Assembly (NCBI GenBank): GCA_002894685.1
Contig: NCRC01000016.1
Span: 1 to 64,000 of the forward strand
Source of the DNA: Salinivenus lutea
Lineage (GTDB): Bacteria > Bacteroidota > Rhodothermia > Rhodothermales > Salinibacteraceae
Length of the DNA stretch: 64,000 nt
Direction: 5' to 3'
Below the pieces are notes generated by a model that was not told where the DNA came from, did no database searches, and saw only the letters and a list, made by a program, of their open reading frames with translations. Shown piece after piece: positions 25,698-35,672 of this stretch; within the stretch, counting starts at the first letter, position 1, and each line of letters starts with the position of its first letter. Made by a program: the position numbers and the translations under genes.

Positions 25698-28214
25698 ATG
25701 TCTCGCCTCGGGCCCTCCCTCCTCGTCCCCCTCGTTCTCGTAGGGCTGCTGGCCCGGCCCGTCGCGGCCCAGCCGGTTCCCGACTCCGCCGACGTCGTGG
25801 TGAACGAGATTCAGTACGCCCCCAGCCCGTCGTCGAACGAATACATTGAGCTCTACAACCGATCGGACACGGCCGTCGCCCTCAGTGGCCTCGAATATGC
25901 CGACGCCAACGGGGACTTTGCCCCGGTGACGACCACCGACACCCTGCTGTCCCCGGGAGAGTACGTCGTGCTTGTGCGGGACCCCGACGCGTTCGCGTCC
26001 GCCTTCTCCTCGGTAGACTACCTCGCCCCCGACGGGTGGGATGCGCTCAATAATGGCGGCGATGTCGTGCAGATCCGGCACGCCGCCACCGGGGTGATTC
26101 TCGACACGGTCCCGTATGCCCCCTCGTGGGGCGGGGCCGACGGGGCCTCCCTGGAGCGCATCGACCCCGGCGGGCCGTCCACCCAGGCGTCGAACTTCGG
26201 CACGAGCCCTGCGGACGCGGGCGGCACCCCCGCCGCCCAGAATGCCCTCTACGCCCCGGATACCTCGCCCCCGACGCTCCGTCGGGTCACGCCCTCTCCG
26301 AGCGGCGACACCCTCGTGGCTCAGTTCTCAGAACCCCTGGCCGATACGAGTGTCTCCGCCTCCGCGTTCGACCTTCTGGAGACCGACGCCCCACCGGTCA
26401 CATCCGCGGAGGTGATTGCCCGCACTCCCGCCCGCGTCCACTGTGTCCTAGGCGCCCCTCTCCCGGCCGGACGCTACACGCTGGCGGCATACGACATCGC
26501 GGACCGGCGCAACAACGTTCAGCCCGAAACCGAAACGACCTTCTCCTACGTCGAGACGGTGCCTCCCGACTCGGGCGACGTGGTGGTCAACGAAATCCAA
26601 TACGCGCCGCCGCCCGCCTCCAGCGAATTCATTGAGCTGTACAACCGGTCGGACACCCCCATCGATGTCGGGGCCCTGTCGTACGCCGACGAAGATCGAG
26701 ATTTTGCGCCGGTCCGGACGCGCCGCGCCCCGCTCGCCCCCGACAGCTTCGTGGTGCTGGCGCGCGACTCGGCCGCCTTCGCCGCGCGCTTTCCCGGGGT
26801 CGCGTTTGTCGCGCCGGACGGGTGGGATGCCCTCAACAACGGCGGCGACGAGGTCCTCCTTCGCCACTCGCCCTCTGGGCGGCTCATCGACCGGGTGCCG
26901 TACGCCCCCTCCTGGGGCGGCAGCGACGACGCCTCCCTCGAACGCGTCGACCCGGCCGCCCCGTCGACGGACGCCTCCACCTTCGGCTCCGCCACGGCGC
27001 CTGCCGGGGCCACGCCGGGGGCCCAAAACAGCCGGTACGACCCGGATCGGACGCCGCCGTCGATCGTCTTCGCCGAAGAGACCCCGTCGGAAGACGTCGC
27101 GGTGCACTTCTCCGAGCCCCTGGCACCGCCTCTCACCGCCGCGGCCTTCGACGTCGGCGGGCAGTCGCCCACCTCCGTTCGGCTCCAGAACGACAGCGTC
27201 GCCGCCGTGAGCCTTCCCGCGCCCCCGGAGCCCGGGGCCGTCGAGGTGTCGGGCGTCGAGGACCAAGTGGGCAACCGACGCTCCCAGGGGCGCCGCCCGC
27301 TCGCCCTGCAGCCCGACTCCGGCGACGTGATCCTCAACGAACTCATGTACGCGCCCCGTGCCGACGACTTTGACGACCGGCCCAATCAGGTGGAGTACGT
27401 CGAGCTTCTCAATCGCTCGGACCGCCGCCTCACCCTGAACGGGCTGCGCCTCACCGACCGCCCGGACGAAAACGGAATCGCCGATACGGTGCGGGCCGGT
27501 CGCCTCCGCTCCCTCCCCCCGAACGGGTACGCCGTGGTAGCAGCGGCCCCAACGGACCCGCCCGCCCCCGGCGCGAGTCAGCTGGCCGCCGCGTTTCCCG
27601 AGGCCCCGCTGACCGCCGACTCGGTCGCCTATCTCCCCGTCGACGCCGCCCAGATCGGCCTCGCCAACGACGGCGACCGGGTGCGCGTCCACCGGGCCGA
27701 CACGGCGATCGTGGCCGATGTGGCGTATCAACCGGACTGGCATACGCCCGCCCTCGAAGAGCCTCGCGGGACCTCGCTCGAGCGCATTAGCCCATCGGGG
27801 AGTGCCACTGCCCCCGACAACTGGACCAGCAGCACAGCGCCCGCCGGCGGCACCCCGGGCGCCCCGAACGGGTCTACGCCCCCCTCTGCGCCCCCCTCCA
27901 CCGCCGGCATCGAGGTTGCGCCGAGCCCCTTCTCGATCGAGCGCGACGAGGCGACCCGGATTCGGTACCAGCTGGAGAACGAACCCAATCTCGTTCGGGC
28001 CCGCATCTACGATGCGCGGGGACGAAAGGTGCGCTCCCTGGAGGAGGCCCGGCTGACCGGCCGGAGCGGCACACTCGTATGGAACGGGCGCGACGGTAGC
28101 GGGACGCGGGTGCGGGTTGGGGTGTACGTGGTCGTGTTTGAGGCCGTGCACACCCGCGGCGGCTCCGTCACCCGCCACAAGGAACCCGTCGTCGTGGGGC
28201 GCCCGCTCGACTAG
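25698..28214 (+). CDS. Secreted protein with three lamin-tail domains
   Basis: 838 residues with a signal peptide (VLVGLLARPVAAQ). Three lamin-tail domains start at about residues 33, 295 and 543, each beginning with the V(V/I)LNE-type strand (VVVNEIQYAP, VVVNEIQYAP, VILNELMYAP) and containing EYIELYNRSD-like, GWDALNNGGD and SLERIDP-type motifs; the first two are close copies. Ig-like strands separate them. The C-terminal about 95 residues (from IEVAPSPF) form a FlgD-like domain with GRKVRSL, LVWNGRDGSG and RVGVYVVVF, similar to type IX secretion tails but not a textbook match. Likely exported to the cell surface; ligand unknown. Confidence 0.85.
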   Translation: MSRLGPSLLVPLVLVGLLARPVAAQPVPDSADVVVNEIQYAPSPSSNEYIELYNRSDTAVALSGLEYADANGDFAPVTTTDTLLSPGEYVVLVRDPDAFASAFSSVDYLAPDGWDALNNGGDVVQIRHAATGVILDTVPYAPSWGGADGASLERIDPGGPSTQASNFGTSPADAGGTPAAQNALYAPDTSPPTLRRVTPSPSGDTLVAQFSEPLADTSVSASAFDLLETDAPPVTSAEVIARTPARVHCVLGAPLPAGRYTLAAYDIADRRNNVQPETETTFSYVETVPPDSGDVVVNEIQYAPPPASSEFIELYNRSDTPIDVGALSYADEDRDFAPVRTRRAPLAPDSFVVLARDSAAFAARFPGVAFVAPDGWDALNNGGDEVLLRHSPSGRLIDRVPYAPSWGGSDDASLERVDPAAPSTDASTFGSATAPAGATPGAQNSRYDPDRTPPSIVFAEETPSEDVAVHFSEPLAPPLTAAAFDVGGQSPTSVRLQNDSVAAVSLPAPPEPGAVEVSGVEDQVGNRRSQGRRPLALQPDSGDVILNELMYAPRADDFDDRPNQVEYVELLNRSDRRLTLNGLRLTDRPDENGIADTVRAGRLRSLPPNGYAVVAAAPTDPPAPGASQLAAAFPEAPLTADSVAYLPVDAAQIGLANDGDRVRVHRADTAIVADVAYQPDWHTPALEEPRGTSLERISPSGSATAPDNWTSSTAPAGGTPGAPNGSTPPSAPPSTAGIEVAPSPFSIERDEATRIRYQLENEPNLVRARIYDARGRKVRSLEEARLTGRSGTLVWNGRDGSGTRVRVGVYVVVFEAVHTRGGSVTRHKEPVVVGRPLD

Positions 28215-28297
28215 CCGGCCTGTGGAGAGGAACAGGGGAATTCGCAAGGGCGTACGTAGTCATCCATTGGGTCTTTTGCACCGCAGTCCTCAGTTCT

Positions 28298-28654
28298 ATG
28301 CCCGATACTGCCACCGTCGACACCGACGCACCACTGCAAATCAGCCCAAACGCCGCAAAGGAGATTCGGAAAATCATCCGGAAGAAAAGCATTCCCGATG
28401 GCTATGGCCTTCGGGTCGGTGTCCAAGGCGGGGGGTGTTCCGGTATGAGCTACGTCCTAGGCTTCGACAAGAAGCGCGACAAGGATCGTGAGTTCGAGAT
28501 CCAGGGCATCACGGTCTACATGGACAAACGTCACGGCCTGTATCTGATGGGCACGACCGTCAACTACCACGACGGCCTGAACGCCCGCGGCTTCACGTTT
28601 GACAACCCCAACGCAACAGAAACCTGTGGGTGCGGCTCGAGCTTTGCCGCGTAA
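28298..28654 (+). CDS. A-type iron-sulfur cluster carrier (HesB/IscA family)
   Basis: 118 residues. Cluster-binding cysteines: C at about 49 (VQGGGCSGMSY) and the C-terminal CGCGSSF pair. Delivers Fe-S clusters in the ISC/SUF pathway. Which paralogue (IscA, SufA, ErpA) it is cannot be told. Starts 84 bases downstream of the lamin-tail gene. The ATG at 28298 precedes the LQISPNAAKEI start of the fold. Fe-S users in this window include a [3Fe-4S]-type ferredoxin. Confidence 0.93.
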   Translation: MPDTATVDTDAPLQISPNAAKEIRKIIRKKSIPDGYGLRVGVQGGGCSGMSYVLGFDKKRDKDREFEIQGITVYMDKRHGLYLMGTTVNYHDGLNARGFTFDNPNATETCGCGSSFAA

Positions 28655-28727
28655 CCTTTCGTCTCGCTCTGAGACGGAGTGTCGTCCTCTTGTAACGCTT
28701 CCCGCTTCCGCTTCTCTCTGCTTTGAG

Positions 28728-28737
28728 GGAACGTTCC
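28728..28737. promoter_or_regulatory. Palindrome in clpC leader
   Basis: Perfect 10-bp palindrome GGAACGTTCC, about 140 bases upstream of the clpC start, a position where a repressor or heat-shock regulator could bind. No known CtsR or CIRCE consensus. A downstream hairpin CGCTGA/TCAGCG (around 28790-28815) lies in the same leader. Low confidence. Confidence 0.25.
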
Positions 28738-28878
28738 AAGAGGAACAGAGGCCGCGTACGGCTGGTTAGCCCTACTGAGGTTTTTCTCCGCTGAGAACCT
28801 TTCAGCGCGGTCCTAGGGATGTTGCCCCTCTCGCACGCAGTGCCGCCCGGCACCTCTTCGTACCGTAACCATATTGGC

Positions 28879-31509
28879 ATGGAAGGAAACTTTTCGAACC
28901 GTGTACGCGACGTGATTTCCTATAGCCGGGAGGAGGCTGTCCGTCTCGGCCACGACTACATTGGAACCGAGCACCTTCTGCTGGGAATCATCCGAGAGGG
29001 CGAAGGCATCGCCGTAAAGATCCTTCGGAACCTCGGCTGTGACCTCCTGAAGCTGAAGGAGGCCGTCGAAGACACCGTTCGGAGCACCGGTAGCTCCACG
29101 TCGGTGGGCAACATTCCCCTGACAAAGCAGGCCGAAAAGGTACTGAAAATCACGTACCTGGAGGCGAAGCTGTACAAGAGCGACGTCATCGGGACGGAGC
29201 ACCTGCTGCTGAGTTTGCTCCGGGACGACGAAAACATCGCCGCACAAATTCTCCAACAAGGATTTTCCGTGACCTACGACGACGTGCGAAACGAACTCGA
29301 CTCAATCATCAGCGGCAAGGCCTCTTCCTCTAGCTCCTCCAGCAGTGGAGGGGGCTCTGGGGGCCGTCTCTCATCTGGCTACGGACAAGAAGGTGGTGGT
29401 GGCAGCGAAATGGAAAAAAGCAAAACCCCGGTCCTCGACAACTTCGGCCGTGATCTCACCGAGCTCGCGGAGGAAGACGAACTCGATCCCATCATCGGGC
29501 GCGAGAAGGAAATTGAGCGCGTTGCCCAAATCCTGAGCCGCCGGAAGAAGAACAACCCGGTGCTCATTGGGGAGCCCGGCGTCGGGAAAACGGCCATCGC
29601 CGAAGGCCTCGCCATGCGGATCGTGGAGCGCAAGGTCAGCCGCGCGCTCTACGACAAGCGCATCATCACGCTCGACCTTGCCTCCCTGGTGGCCGGAACC
29701 AAGTACCGCGGCCAGTTCGAGGAGCGCATGAAGGCCGTCATGAAGGAGATCGAGAAGAGCCCGGACATTGTGCTCTTCATCGACGAGATCCACACCATCG
29801 TGGGGGCCGGAGGGGCCAGTGGCAGCCTCGACGCGTCGAACATGTTCAAGCCGGCCCTGGCGCGGGGAGACCTGCAGTGCATCGGCGCCACCACGCTGGA
29901 CGAGTACCGCCAGAACATCGAAAAGGACGGCGCACTGGAGCGCCGCTTCCAGAAGGTGGTAGTGGATCCGTCCACGCCGGAAGAGACGGTCAACATCCTC
30001 GCGAACATCAAGCCCTACTACGAGGAGCACCACAACGTCCGGTATTCCGAGGAGGCGATCAAGCTGGCGGTCAAGCTCAGCAACCGGTACATCACGGACC
30101 GCTTCCTGCCGGACAAGGCCATCGATGTGATGGACGAGGCCGGCGCCCGCGTGCACCTCGCCAACATTACGGTTCCGCCCGAAATCCTGGAGCTCGAGGA
30201 AAAGATCGAGGACGTACAGGAAGAGAAAAACGAGGTCGTGAAGAGCCAGCGCTTCGAGGAAGCCGCCCGGCTCCGCGACAAAGAGAAAACCCTCCAGGAA
30301 GAGCTGGAAGACGCCAAGAAGGAGTGGGAGGAGAAGGCCGACACCGAAATCCACGACGTGGACGAGGAAGACATCGCCCACGTGGTGGCGATGATGACGG
30401 GCATTCCGGTCGACAAGATTAGCGAGCCGGAGCAGAAGAAGCTTCTCCAGATGGAAGAGGCCCTCAAGGAGCAGGTGGTGGGCCAGGACGAAGCCATCGA
30501 GAAGCTGTCGAAAGCCATCCGCCGCACCCGCGCCGGCCTCAAGGACCCCGAGAAGCCCATCGGATCGTTCATCTTCCTGGGGCCCACCGGCGTCGGGAAA
30601 ACGGAGCTCGCCAAGGTCCTCACGGAGTATCTCTTCGAGTCGCAGGACTCACTCATTCGCATCGACATGAGTGAGTACATGGAGAAGTTCTCCGTGAGTC
30701 GACTTGTGGGGGCCCCTCCGGGATACGTTGGCCACGAAGAGGGCGGCCAGCTCACGGAGAAGGTCCGGCGCAAGCCCTACTCGGTGATCCTGCTCGATGA
30801 AATCGAGAAGGCCCACCCCGACGTCTTCAACATCCTGCTTCAGGTGCTGGACGACGGCATCCTGACCGACGGCATGGGACGCCGAGTCGACTTCCGGAAT
30901 ACCATCCTCATCATGACGTCGAACATCGGCACGCAGGACATCAAGTCCTTCGGCAAGGGCATCGGCTTCTCGCAGTCCGACGCCAACGGGGACATGGACT
31001 ACACGTCCATGAAGTCCACCGTGGAGGATGCGCTGAAGAACGTCTTCAATCCGGAGTTCCTGAACCGGATCGACGACGTCATCGTCTTCCACCCGCTCGA
31101 CAAGCAGAACATCTTCGAGATCATCGACATCATGTCGGAGGATCTGTTCGAGCGGGCCGAGGAGCTCGGACTGGAGCTTCAGTTCGACAAGCACGCGAAG
31201 GACTTCCTCACCGACAAGGGCTTCGATCCGAAGTATGGCGCCCGCCCGCTTCGTCGGGCCCTCCAGAAATACGTGGAGGATCCGATGGCCGAGGATATTC
31301 TCCACGGCGAGATCAACGAGGGCGACACGGTCCTCATTACCCACGAGGACGACGACGAAGAGCTGTCGTTTGAGGTCGTCGACCAGGCCGAGATTGCCGA
31401 GGAGACGGAGGCCAATGGCGAGCCCAAGGCCGAATCGGCGGACGACGAGGCCGAGCCGTCCGAGGATCCCTCCGAACAAGCCGCGGCGGAAGCGGACGAG
31501 GACGAGTAG
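28879..31509 (+). CDS. clpC: ATP-dependent Clp protease ATP-binding subunit ClpC
   Basis: AAA+ unfoldase that feeds substrates to ClpP. 876 residues from the ATG at 28879; the longer upstream frame is discarded because [20 protein letters not shown] is the family start. Order: Clp N repeat (1-145), Ser/Gly-rich linker, first AAA with Walker [10 protein letters not shown] (about 230), UVR coiled-coil region (about 448-475), second AAA with [10 protein letters not shown] (about 567), C-terminal D2-small domain, and an acidic tail rich in Glu/Asp after residue about 830. The tail is longer and more acidic than in Bacillus, fitting halophily. No mcsA/ctsR neighbours. Terminator follows. Confidence 0.96.
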   Translation: MEGNFSNRVRDVISYSREEAVRLGHDYIGTEHLLLGIIREGEGIAVKILRNLGCDLLKLKEAVEDTVRSTGSSTSVGNIPLTKQAEKVLKITYLEAKLYKSDVIGTEHLLLSLLRDDENIAAQILQQGFSVTYDDVRNELDSIISGKASSSSSSSSGGGSGGRLSSGYGQEGGGGSEMEKSKTPVLDNFGRDLTELAEEDELDPIIGREKEIERVAQILSRRKKNNPVLIGEPGVGKTAIAEGLAMRIVERKVSRALYDKRIITLDLASLVAGTKYRGQFEERMKAVMKEIEKSPDIVLFIDEIHTIVGAGGASGSLDASNMFKPALARGDLQCIGATTLDEYRQNIEKDGALERRFQKVVVDPSTPEETVNILANIKPYYEEHHNVRYSEEAIKLAVKLSNRYITDRFLPDKAIDVMDEAGARVHLANITVPPEILELEEKIEDVQEEKNEVVKSQRFEEAARLRDKEKTLQEELEDAKKEWEEKADTEIHDVDEEDIAHVVAMMTGIPVDKISEPEQKKLLQMEEALKEQVVGQDEAIEKLSKAIRRTRAGLKDPEKPIGSFIFLGPTGVGKTELAKVLTEYLFESQDSLIRIDMSEYMEKFSVSRLVGAPPGYVGHEEGGQLTEKVRRKPYSVILLDEIEKAHPDVFNILLQVLDDGILTDGMGRRVDFRNTILIMTSNIGTQDIKSFGKGIGFSQSDANGDMDYTSMKSTVEDALKNVFNPEFLNRIDDVIVFHPLDKQNIFEIIDIMSEDLFERAEELGLELQFDKHAKDFLTDKGFDPKYGARPLRRALQKYVEDPMAEDILHGEINEGDTVLITHEDDDEELSFEVVDQAEIAEETEANGEPKAESADDEAEPSEDPSEQAAAEADEDE

Positions 31510-31540
31510 CCGCGCCCGCTCCAACGCCAAGCACACCCCG

Positions 31541-31581
31541 CGCCCCCGTTCCCTTTCGGAGCGGGGGCGTTTGTTTTTTTT
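31541..31581 (+). terminator. Intrinsic terminator after clpC
   Basis: 8-bp arms CGCCCCCG / CGGGGGCG with a TCC/GGA extension (31541-31569), then TTTGTTTTTTTT. Lies between the convergent clpC and Dph6-like genes and could serve both. Confidence 0.92.
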
Positions 31582-31588
31582 GCCCGTC

Positions 31589-32260
31589 TCAGTTCCAGCG
31601 GAGCGTGGCGTACCGCATCGGCCCCTCCCCTCGCGTGCCCGTCGCCTCCACCTCCATCGCCTCCCGGAACGGCGGCCCATCCACAACCACCGTGTGAAAC
31701 GCCCCGTGCTCCCCGCAGGGGTCCACGTCTCCGGGCAGCTCCTCCAAAAACGCCTCGTCGTAGGGCCGACCCACCATCTCTGGGTCGAGCCTCGTCGTAT
31801 CCACCGAGGTCACGAGCGCCCGGTATCCTCTTCGGAGGAAGTGGTGCGCCAGCCAGGGGGTGTCCCGCTTCCATAAGGGAAACAGCGACCCGATTCCGAT
31901 TTCTGAAAAGACCCGCTCGCGGTAGGCCTTCACATCGTCCAGGAAGAGGTCGCCCACCACGACCGTCGAATAGCCCTGCTCCCGGAGTGGACCGAGCGCA
32001 TCGGCCAGGGCCGTTTCGTAGACGGAATTGGACGCCTGCGGCGGCACCGACATCACGTGAAGCGGAAGGCCCAGACACTCGGCCTGACGCTCGATGAGGG
32101 CCTGCGGGGTGCCGTGCATCGTCACCGTCTGGTCATCGGCGCGGACCGTGGTCAGCAGCGCCCCGATCCGGCGGGGCGATTGGCTGTGGAGCACGTCAAG
32201 GGCGAGCATGGCGTCCTTCCCCCCGCTCCACATCAACACGAATTGGTCGTTCATCGACAT
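31589..32260 (-). CDS. Dph6-related ATP pyrophosphatase
   Basis: PP-loop ATPase of the MJ0570/diphthine-ammonia-ligase family (223 residues). Adenylation motif SGGKDA is at residues 12-17 (LMWSGGKDAM), and EEL.GDVDPCGEHGAFHT matches the family C-terminal block. In eukaryotes Dph6 amidates diphthine on EF2; bacteria lack that substrate, so the bacterial reaction is unknown. ATG at 32260 gives MSMNDQF; a second ATG two codons later is equally possible. Convergent with clpC, divergent from the MATE gene. Confidence 0.86.
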   Translation of the reverse strand: MSMNDQFVLMWSGGKDAMLALDVLHSQSPRRIGALLTTVRADDQTVTMHGTPQALIERQAECLGLPLHVMSVPPQASNSVYETALADALGPLREQGYSTVVVGDLFLDDVKAYRERVFSEIGIGSLFPLWKRDTPWLAHHFLRRGYRALVTSVDTTRLDPEMVGRPYDEAFLEELPGDVDPCGEHGAFHTVVVDGPPFREAMEVEATGTRGEGPMRYATLRWN

Positions 32261-32346
32261 CGGGGTCTTGCTACGAACAAGGCGACTGCTTCTGTCGTCG
32301 AGGATCCGTACCTGCGGATCGCTCGCGTGCTCCTGAGGGCCCGGAA

Positions 32347-33966
32347 TTGCCTCGAACTTTTCTTTGCAATAACAGAAAAAGAGTAGGGGCCACCTCCCTT
32401 GACTGTGAGTCTTGTGTTATACCGCGTCCATCCACCCGCCCTTCATGCCACATTGGCAACGTCGGTCTCTGCCTGCACGTTGGAACGACTCAGTGTCAAA
32501 AGCTCCGACTCAATTCGTCTCACGCAATCTTACGTTCCCTGCTCAACCCCGTCCGGACCTTCGTAGAAGCGATCGGGCGTGGCCTTGCGCGCCTCGGCCT
32601 GATCGATGCCCAACGGGGCCGGCGCATCTCGGACCTGGCGTGGCCCCGCATCGTCACCGGCATCGCTCGGATGTCAAAAGCTACGGCGGACGTGGCCATG
32701 GTGGGCTCCGCGCTCGGGGCCTCCGCCATCGCCGGCGTGGGGTACGGCGTGCCGTTCTGGACGATGACCTACATGCTGGGGGGCGGCATCGCCGGCGGGA
32801 CGATCAGCCTGGTGTCTCAACGATACGGCGCGGACCAGTCCGACCGCATCGGCTCGGCGGTCAAGGGAAGCATCGTCCTTGCCCTCCTCGTGACCCTTCC
32901 CCTGGTCGTCCTCTTCTGGACCGTCCCGGAACCGCTGATTCGACTCATCGGCTCCGGGGAGCAGGCCATTGACTACGGCGTCCGGTACCTGAAGGTCGCG
33001 TGCCTGGCCATGCCCTTTGCCGCCCTGAACCTGATTGGCAGCCGCACCCTCATCGGGGCCGACGACGCCTGGACCCCGATGGTCGTGCGTGCCGGCGGCG
33101 CAGCGGCCAACATCGTGTTGAACGCCGTGCTGATCTTTGGCTTCGGGCTCGGGGTGGTGGGAGCAGCCATCGGGACCGTCGTCGGGAGCATCGCCGGGGT
33201 CGCCCTCTTCGGCTGGGGGCTCGGGGCAGGCCGACTGCCCTTCATCGGCCCGCTCCCAATCCAGATCGACTGGACCCGCCTCGACTGGGACGCCGACACG
33301 GTTCGCCTCCTCGTCCGCATCTCCACCCCACTGGCCCTGCGCAAAGTGGCGCAGAACGGCGGCCAGTTTCCGATGTTGGCCATCGTCGGCCTCTTCGGCC
33401 CGCAGGTCGTCGCGGCGTATGTTGTGGCGCTGCGGGTACGCGCCCTCATGAACACGCCGGGATGGGGCTTCGGCCTGGCCTCAAGCAGCCTCGTGGGCCA
33501 GTCGCTCGGGCAGGGGCAGGAGCCGGAGGCCGACGCCTACGCGAAGGACACGCTCCGATATACGGTCACGGTGTACGCCCTGGCGGGCGCCGCCGTCTTT
33601 CTCCTCGCCGACCCGATCAGCCGGCTCTTTGTGGGGGACCCGTCCACGCTGGCCACCACCACGGCCCTGGTCCGTGCAACCTGCGTGAGCGTCCTGCTCT
33701 GGGGCCTCATGAACGGGGCCCTCGGCCCCCTCCGCACCAGCGGCGACACGACCTGGCCCTTCTACGGACAGCTGCTCGGCCTCTTCGCCTTCTCCCTCCC
33801 CGCCGCCTACATCGGCGCCACCACCGCCGTAGGCCACTGGGGACTGTACGCGTCCCTGGTCCTCGAAACCGGCATTCCGGCCGCCGTGGTCTACTATCGC
33901 TTTCGCACCGACAAGTGGAAAGCCATCAGCCGGTCGAACCGCGCAGCCGCCGTGGGGACCTCGTAG
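32347..33966 (+). CDS. MATE-family efflux transporter, start uncertain
   Basis: Na+- or H+-coupled multidrug/toxin exporter, about twelve membrane helices. Family features: DLAWPRIVTGIARMSKATADVAMVGSALG (first helix pair; quoted stepwise as DLAWPRIV then TADVAMVG), GTISLVSQRYG, a second-half repeat LRKVAQNGGQF...AYVVALR and QSLGQGQEPEADAYAKD. No ATG precedes the conserved first helix: the only ATG (32671) would remove it. I give the first in-frame TTG (32347), but translation may start later at a non-ATG codon such as CTG 32539. No operon partner; convergent with the universal stress gene. Confidence 0.83.
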   Translation: MPRTFLCNNRKRVGATSLDCESCVIPRPSTRPSCHIGNVGLCLHVGTTQCQKLRLNSSHAILRSLLNPVRTFVEAIGRGLARLGLIDAQRGRRISDLAWPRIVTGIARMSKATADVAMVGSALGASAIAGVGYGVPFWTMTYMLGGGIAGGTISLVSQRYGADQSDRIGSAVKGSIVLALLVTLPLVVLFWTVPEPLIRLIGSGEQAIDYGVRYLKVACLAMPFAALNLIGSRTLIGADDAWTPMVVRAGGAAANIVLNAVLIFGFGLGVVGAAIGTVVGSIAGVALFGWGLGAGRLPFIGPLPIQIDWTRLDWDADTVRLLVRISTPLALRKVAQNGGQFPMLAIVGLFGPQVVAAYVVALRVRALMNTPGWGFGLASSSLVGQSLGQGQEPEADAYAKDTLRYTVTVYALAGAAVFLLADPISRLFVGDPSTLATTTALVRATCVSVLLWGLMNGALGPLRTSGDTTWPFYGQLLGLFAFSLPAAYIGATTAVGHWGLYASLVLETGIPAAVVYYRFRTDKWKAISRSNRAAAVGTS

Positions 33967-33969
33967 CTC

Positions 33970-34893
33970 CTAGGCCGCGTCGGCCACGAGCGACCGCCCG
34001 AACGCCTTCACGGTCAGGACGGGGCATCGCAGGTGCCGGACGAGCTTCTCCGCCACGCTCCCGAGCAGAAAGCGGTCCATGCCCGTCCGCCCGTGGGTGG
34101 AGGTCGTCACCAGGTCGATCTCATGCTCCTCCACAAACGACAGAATACTCGCGGCCGCCTGTCCCGGCACGGCGTGCACGTTGATGTTCACCTTGGCCCC
34201 CGGGGTCTTGTTGGCAAACTTCTGCAGATGGGCCCGCGCTTTTTCTTCGATGTCGGGCTCCACATCGTAAATCGACGATACGCCCCCCACGTAGAAGGCT
34301 GGGTGGAGCGCCTCCTCCACCACGTAGAGCAGGTCGAGGTCGGCCCCGTAGAGCGAGGCCAGCTCCCGGGCGTGCCGAAGGGCCTCGCGCGAGGGGTCGG
34401 AAAAATCGACGGGCACAAGCATCCGATCCACGCCGCCCACCGGCAGGTGCGTGGCGTCCTCTCCGCCCCGAACCGTCAGGACCGGCACACTCGCCCGCCG
34501 AACCACCTCCTCGGCCACGCTTCCCAACAGGATGCGCTTCGGGCCGCGCCGGCCGTGCGTGCCGAGCGTAATGAGATCGATGTCGTTTTCGGAGGCGTAC
34601 ATGAGAATGGCCGGCCCGGCGGACACGTCGCGCTCCGTCACCTCGTGGATGGAGACGGCATCCAGCGCCTCGTCGGAGGCCGCCCGCGGATCGTTCTTCA
34701 GCTCCTCTCGGATTTTGTCGAGCCCGGTGCCCGGCGATTGCGTCGTGTTGTCATCGTGGAGCACGTCCACGTGAAGGAGGTGGAGCGCGGCGCCCGTGCG
34801 GGCGGCCAGGTCGAGCGCATGGCGGAGGGCCCGGTCGGAAATGGAGGAGAAATCCCGGGCCAGCAATAGGTCGTCGAGGACAAGCATAGACAT
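33970..34893 (-). CDS. Universal stress protein, tandem UspA domains
   Basis: 307 residues made of two UspA folds. Each ends with the nucleotide-binding loop: GTHGRRGPKRILLGSVAE (about 116) and STHGRTGMDRFLLGSVAE (about 270), followed by VPVLTV/CPVLTV strands. The GxxGxxxxxxxxG pattern suggests ATP binding. Cytoplasmic. Single tandem proteins of this type are common in stress-exposed bacteria; target unknown. The stop lies 3 bases beyond the MATE stop. Confidence 0.93.
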   Translation of the reverse strand: MSMLVLDDLLLARDFSSISDRALRHALDLAARTGAALHLLHVDVLHDDNTTQSPGTGLDKIREELKNDPRAASDEALDAVSIHEVTERDVSAGPAILMYASENDIDLITLGTHGRRGPKRILLGSVAEEVVRRASVPVLTVRGGEDATHLPVGGVDRMLVPVDFSDPSREALRHARELASLYGADLDLLYVVEEALHPAFYVGGVSSIYDVEPDIEEKARAHLQKFANKTPGAKVNINVHAVPGQAAASILSFVEEHEIDLVTTSTHGRTGMDRFLLGSVAEKLVRHLRCPVLTVKAFGRSLVADAA

Positions 34894-34977
34894 CGGAGAT
34901 TCATTCCGGAGTACGATGGCAGGACGGAAATGTAGGAACTAACCGGGACGAGGTCCACCGGTCGCGGCCTCGGCTCC

Positions 34978-35643
34978 TCAGTCGGACCCGTCGCGGGTCG
35001 CCCCCGTCTCCCGGCGTTGGGCCACCAGCCGCACCACGGCGGCCCGTCCCACGAGCAACTCCCCTTCATTCAACTGTGCGTCCTCAGGGGTGCAGCGATG
35101 AATGACATCCTCCGCAAAGGCCTGCCGGAGCTCCTCCACGGAGACCATCCGGTCGGCGCGACTGGGCCCGATGCGATCGTACCCGCCCTCTGCAAGGTGG
35201 GCCGGCCGAAACCATTCGCCGAGCATCCATCCGCCGGGTCGGGTGAGTGTACGCATGAGTTGATACAGTGCGGGACGCTCGGCGGGAAGAAGCTGGAGGA
35301 ACGTCACGATCACCGCATCCCACTGCCGGTCCGGCGCCCAGGTTCGCACGTCGGCCTCAACCGTCTGGAGCGAAACTCCTTCCTGTTCGGCCCATCGGTC
35401 GGCCTGCGCCAGGGCCGTCCGCGAAAAGTCGACGGCCGTGCCCCGGTGCCCGTGCTGAGCACACAGCCACGCCACGGTCCGCCCCTCCCCCGCGCCCAGC
35501 TCCACGACGGCACACTCGGAGGGCAGGCGATGGGCTTCCGCCGCGACAAAGGCATTCGGGTCCGTGCCGAAGAGATGGTCGTGGGCGGCATACCGGGGGT
35601 CCCAGAACGACGGGTGACTGCTGGCACGGTCGTCCTCCGGCAT
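34978..35643 (-). CDS. SAM-dependent methyltransferase, TehB-like
   Basis: 221 residues, class I Rossmann methyltransferase. N-terminal SFWDPRYAAHDHLFGTDPNAFV followed by motif I VVELGAGEGRTVAWL (about 47), acidic end of strand 2 in GTAVDFSRTAL (about 68), DVRTWAP and motif IV WDAVIVTFLQLL (about 108). Resembles TehB/thiopurine-type enzymes. Substrate unknown. Lies 29 bases downstream of the pepF gene on the same strand, so probably co-transcribed. Confidence 0.85.
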   Translation of the reverse strand: MPEDDRASSHPSFWDPRYAAHDHLFGTDPNAFVAAEAHRLPSECAVVELGAGEGRTVAWLCAQHGHRGTAVDFSRTALAQADRWAEQEGVSLQTVEADVRTWAPDRQWDAVIVTFLQLLPAERPALYQLMRTLTRPGGWMLGEWFRPAHLAEGGYDRIGPSRADRMVSVEELRQAFAEDVIHRCTPEDAQLNEGELLVGRAAVVRLVAQRRETGATRDGSD

Positions 35644-35672
35644 AGCGACCTCGGTCTCCTGCTGTTGGCTGC

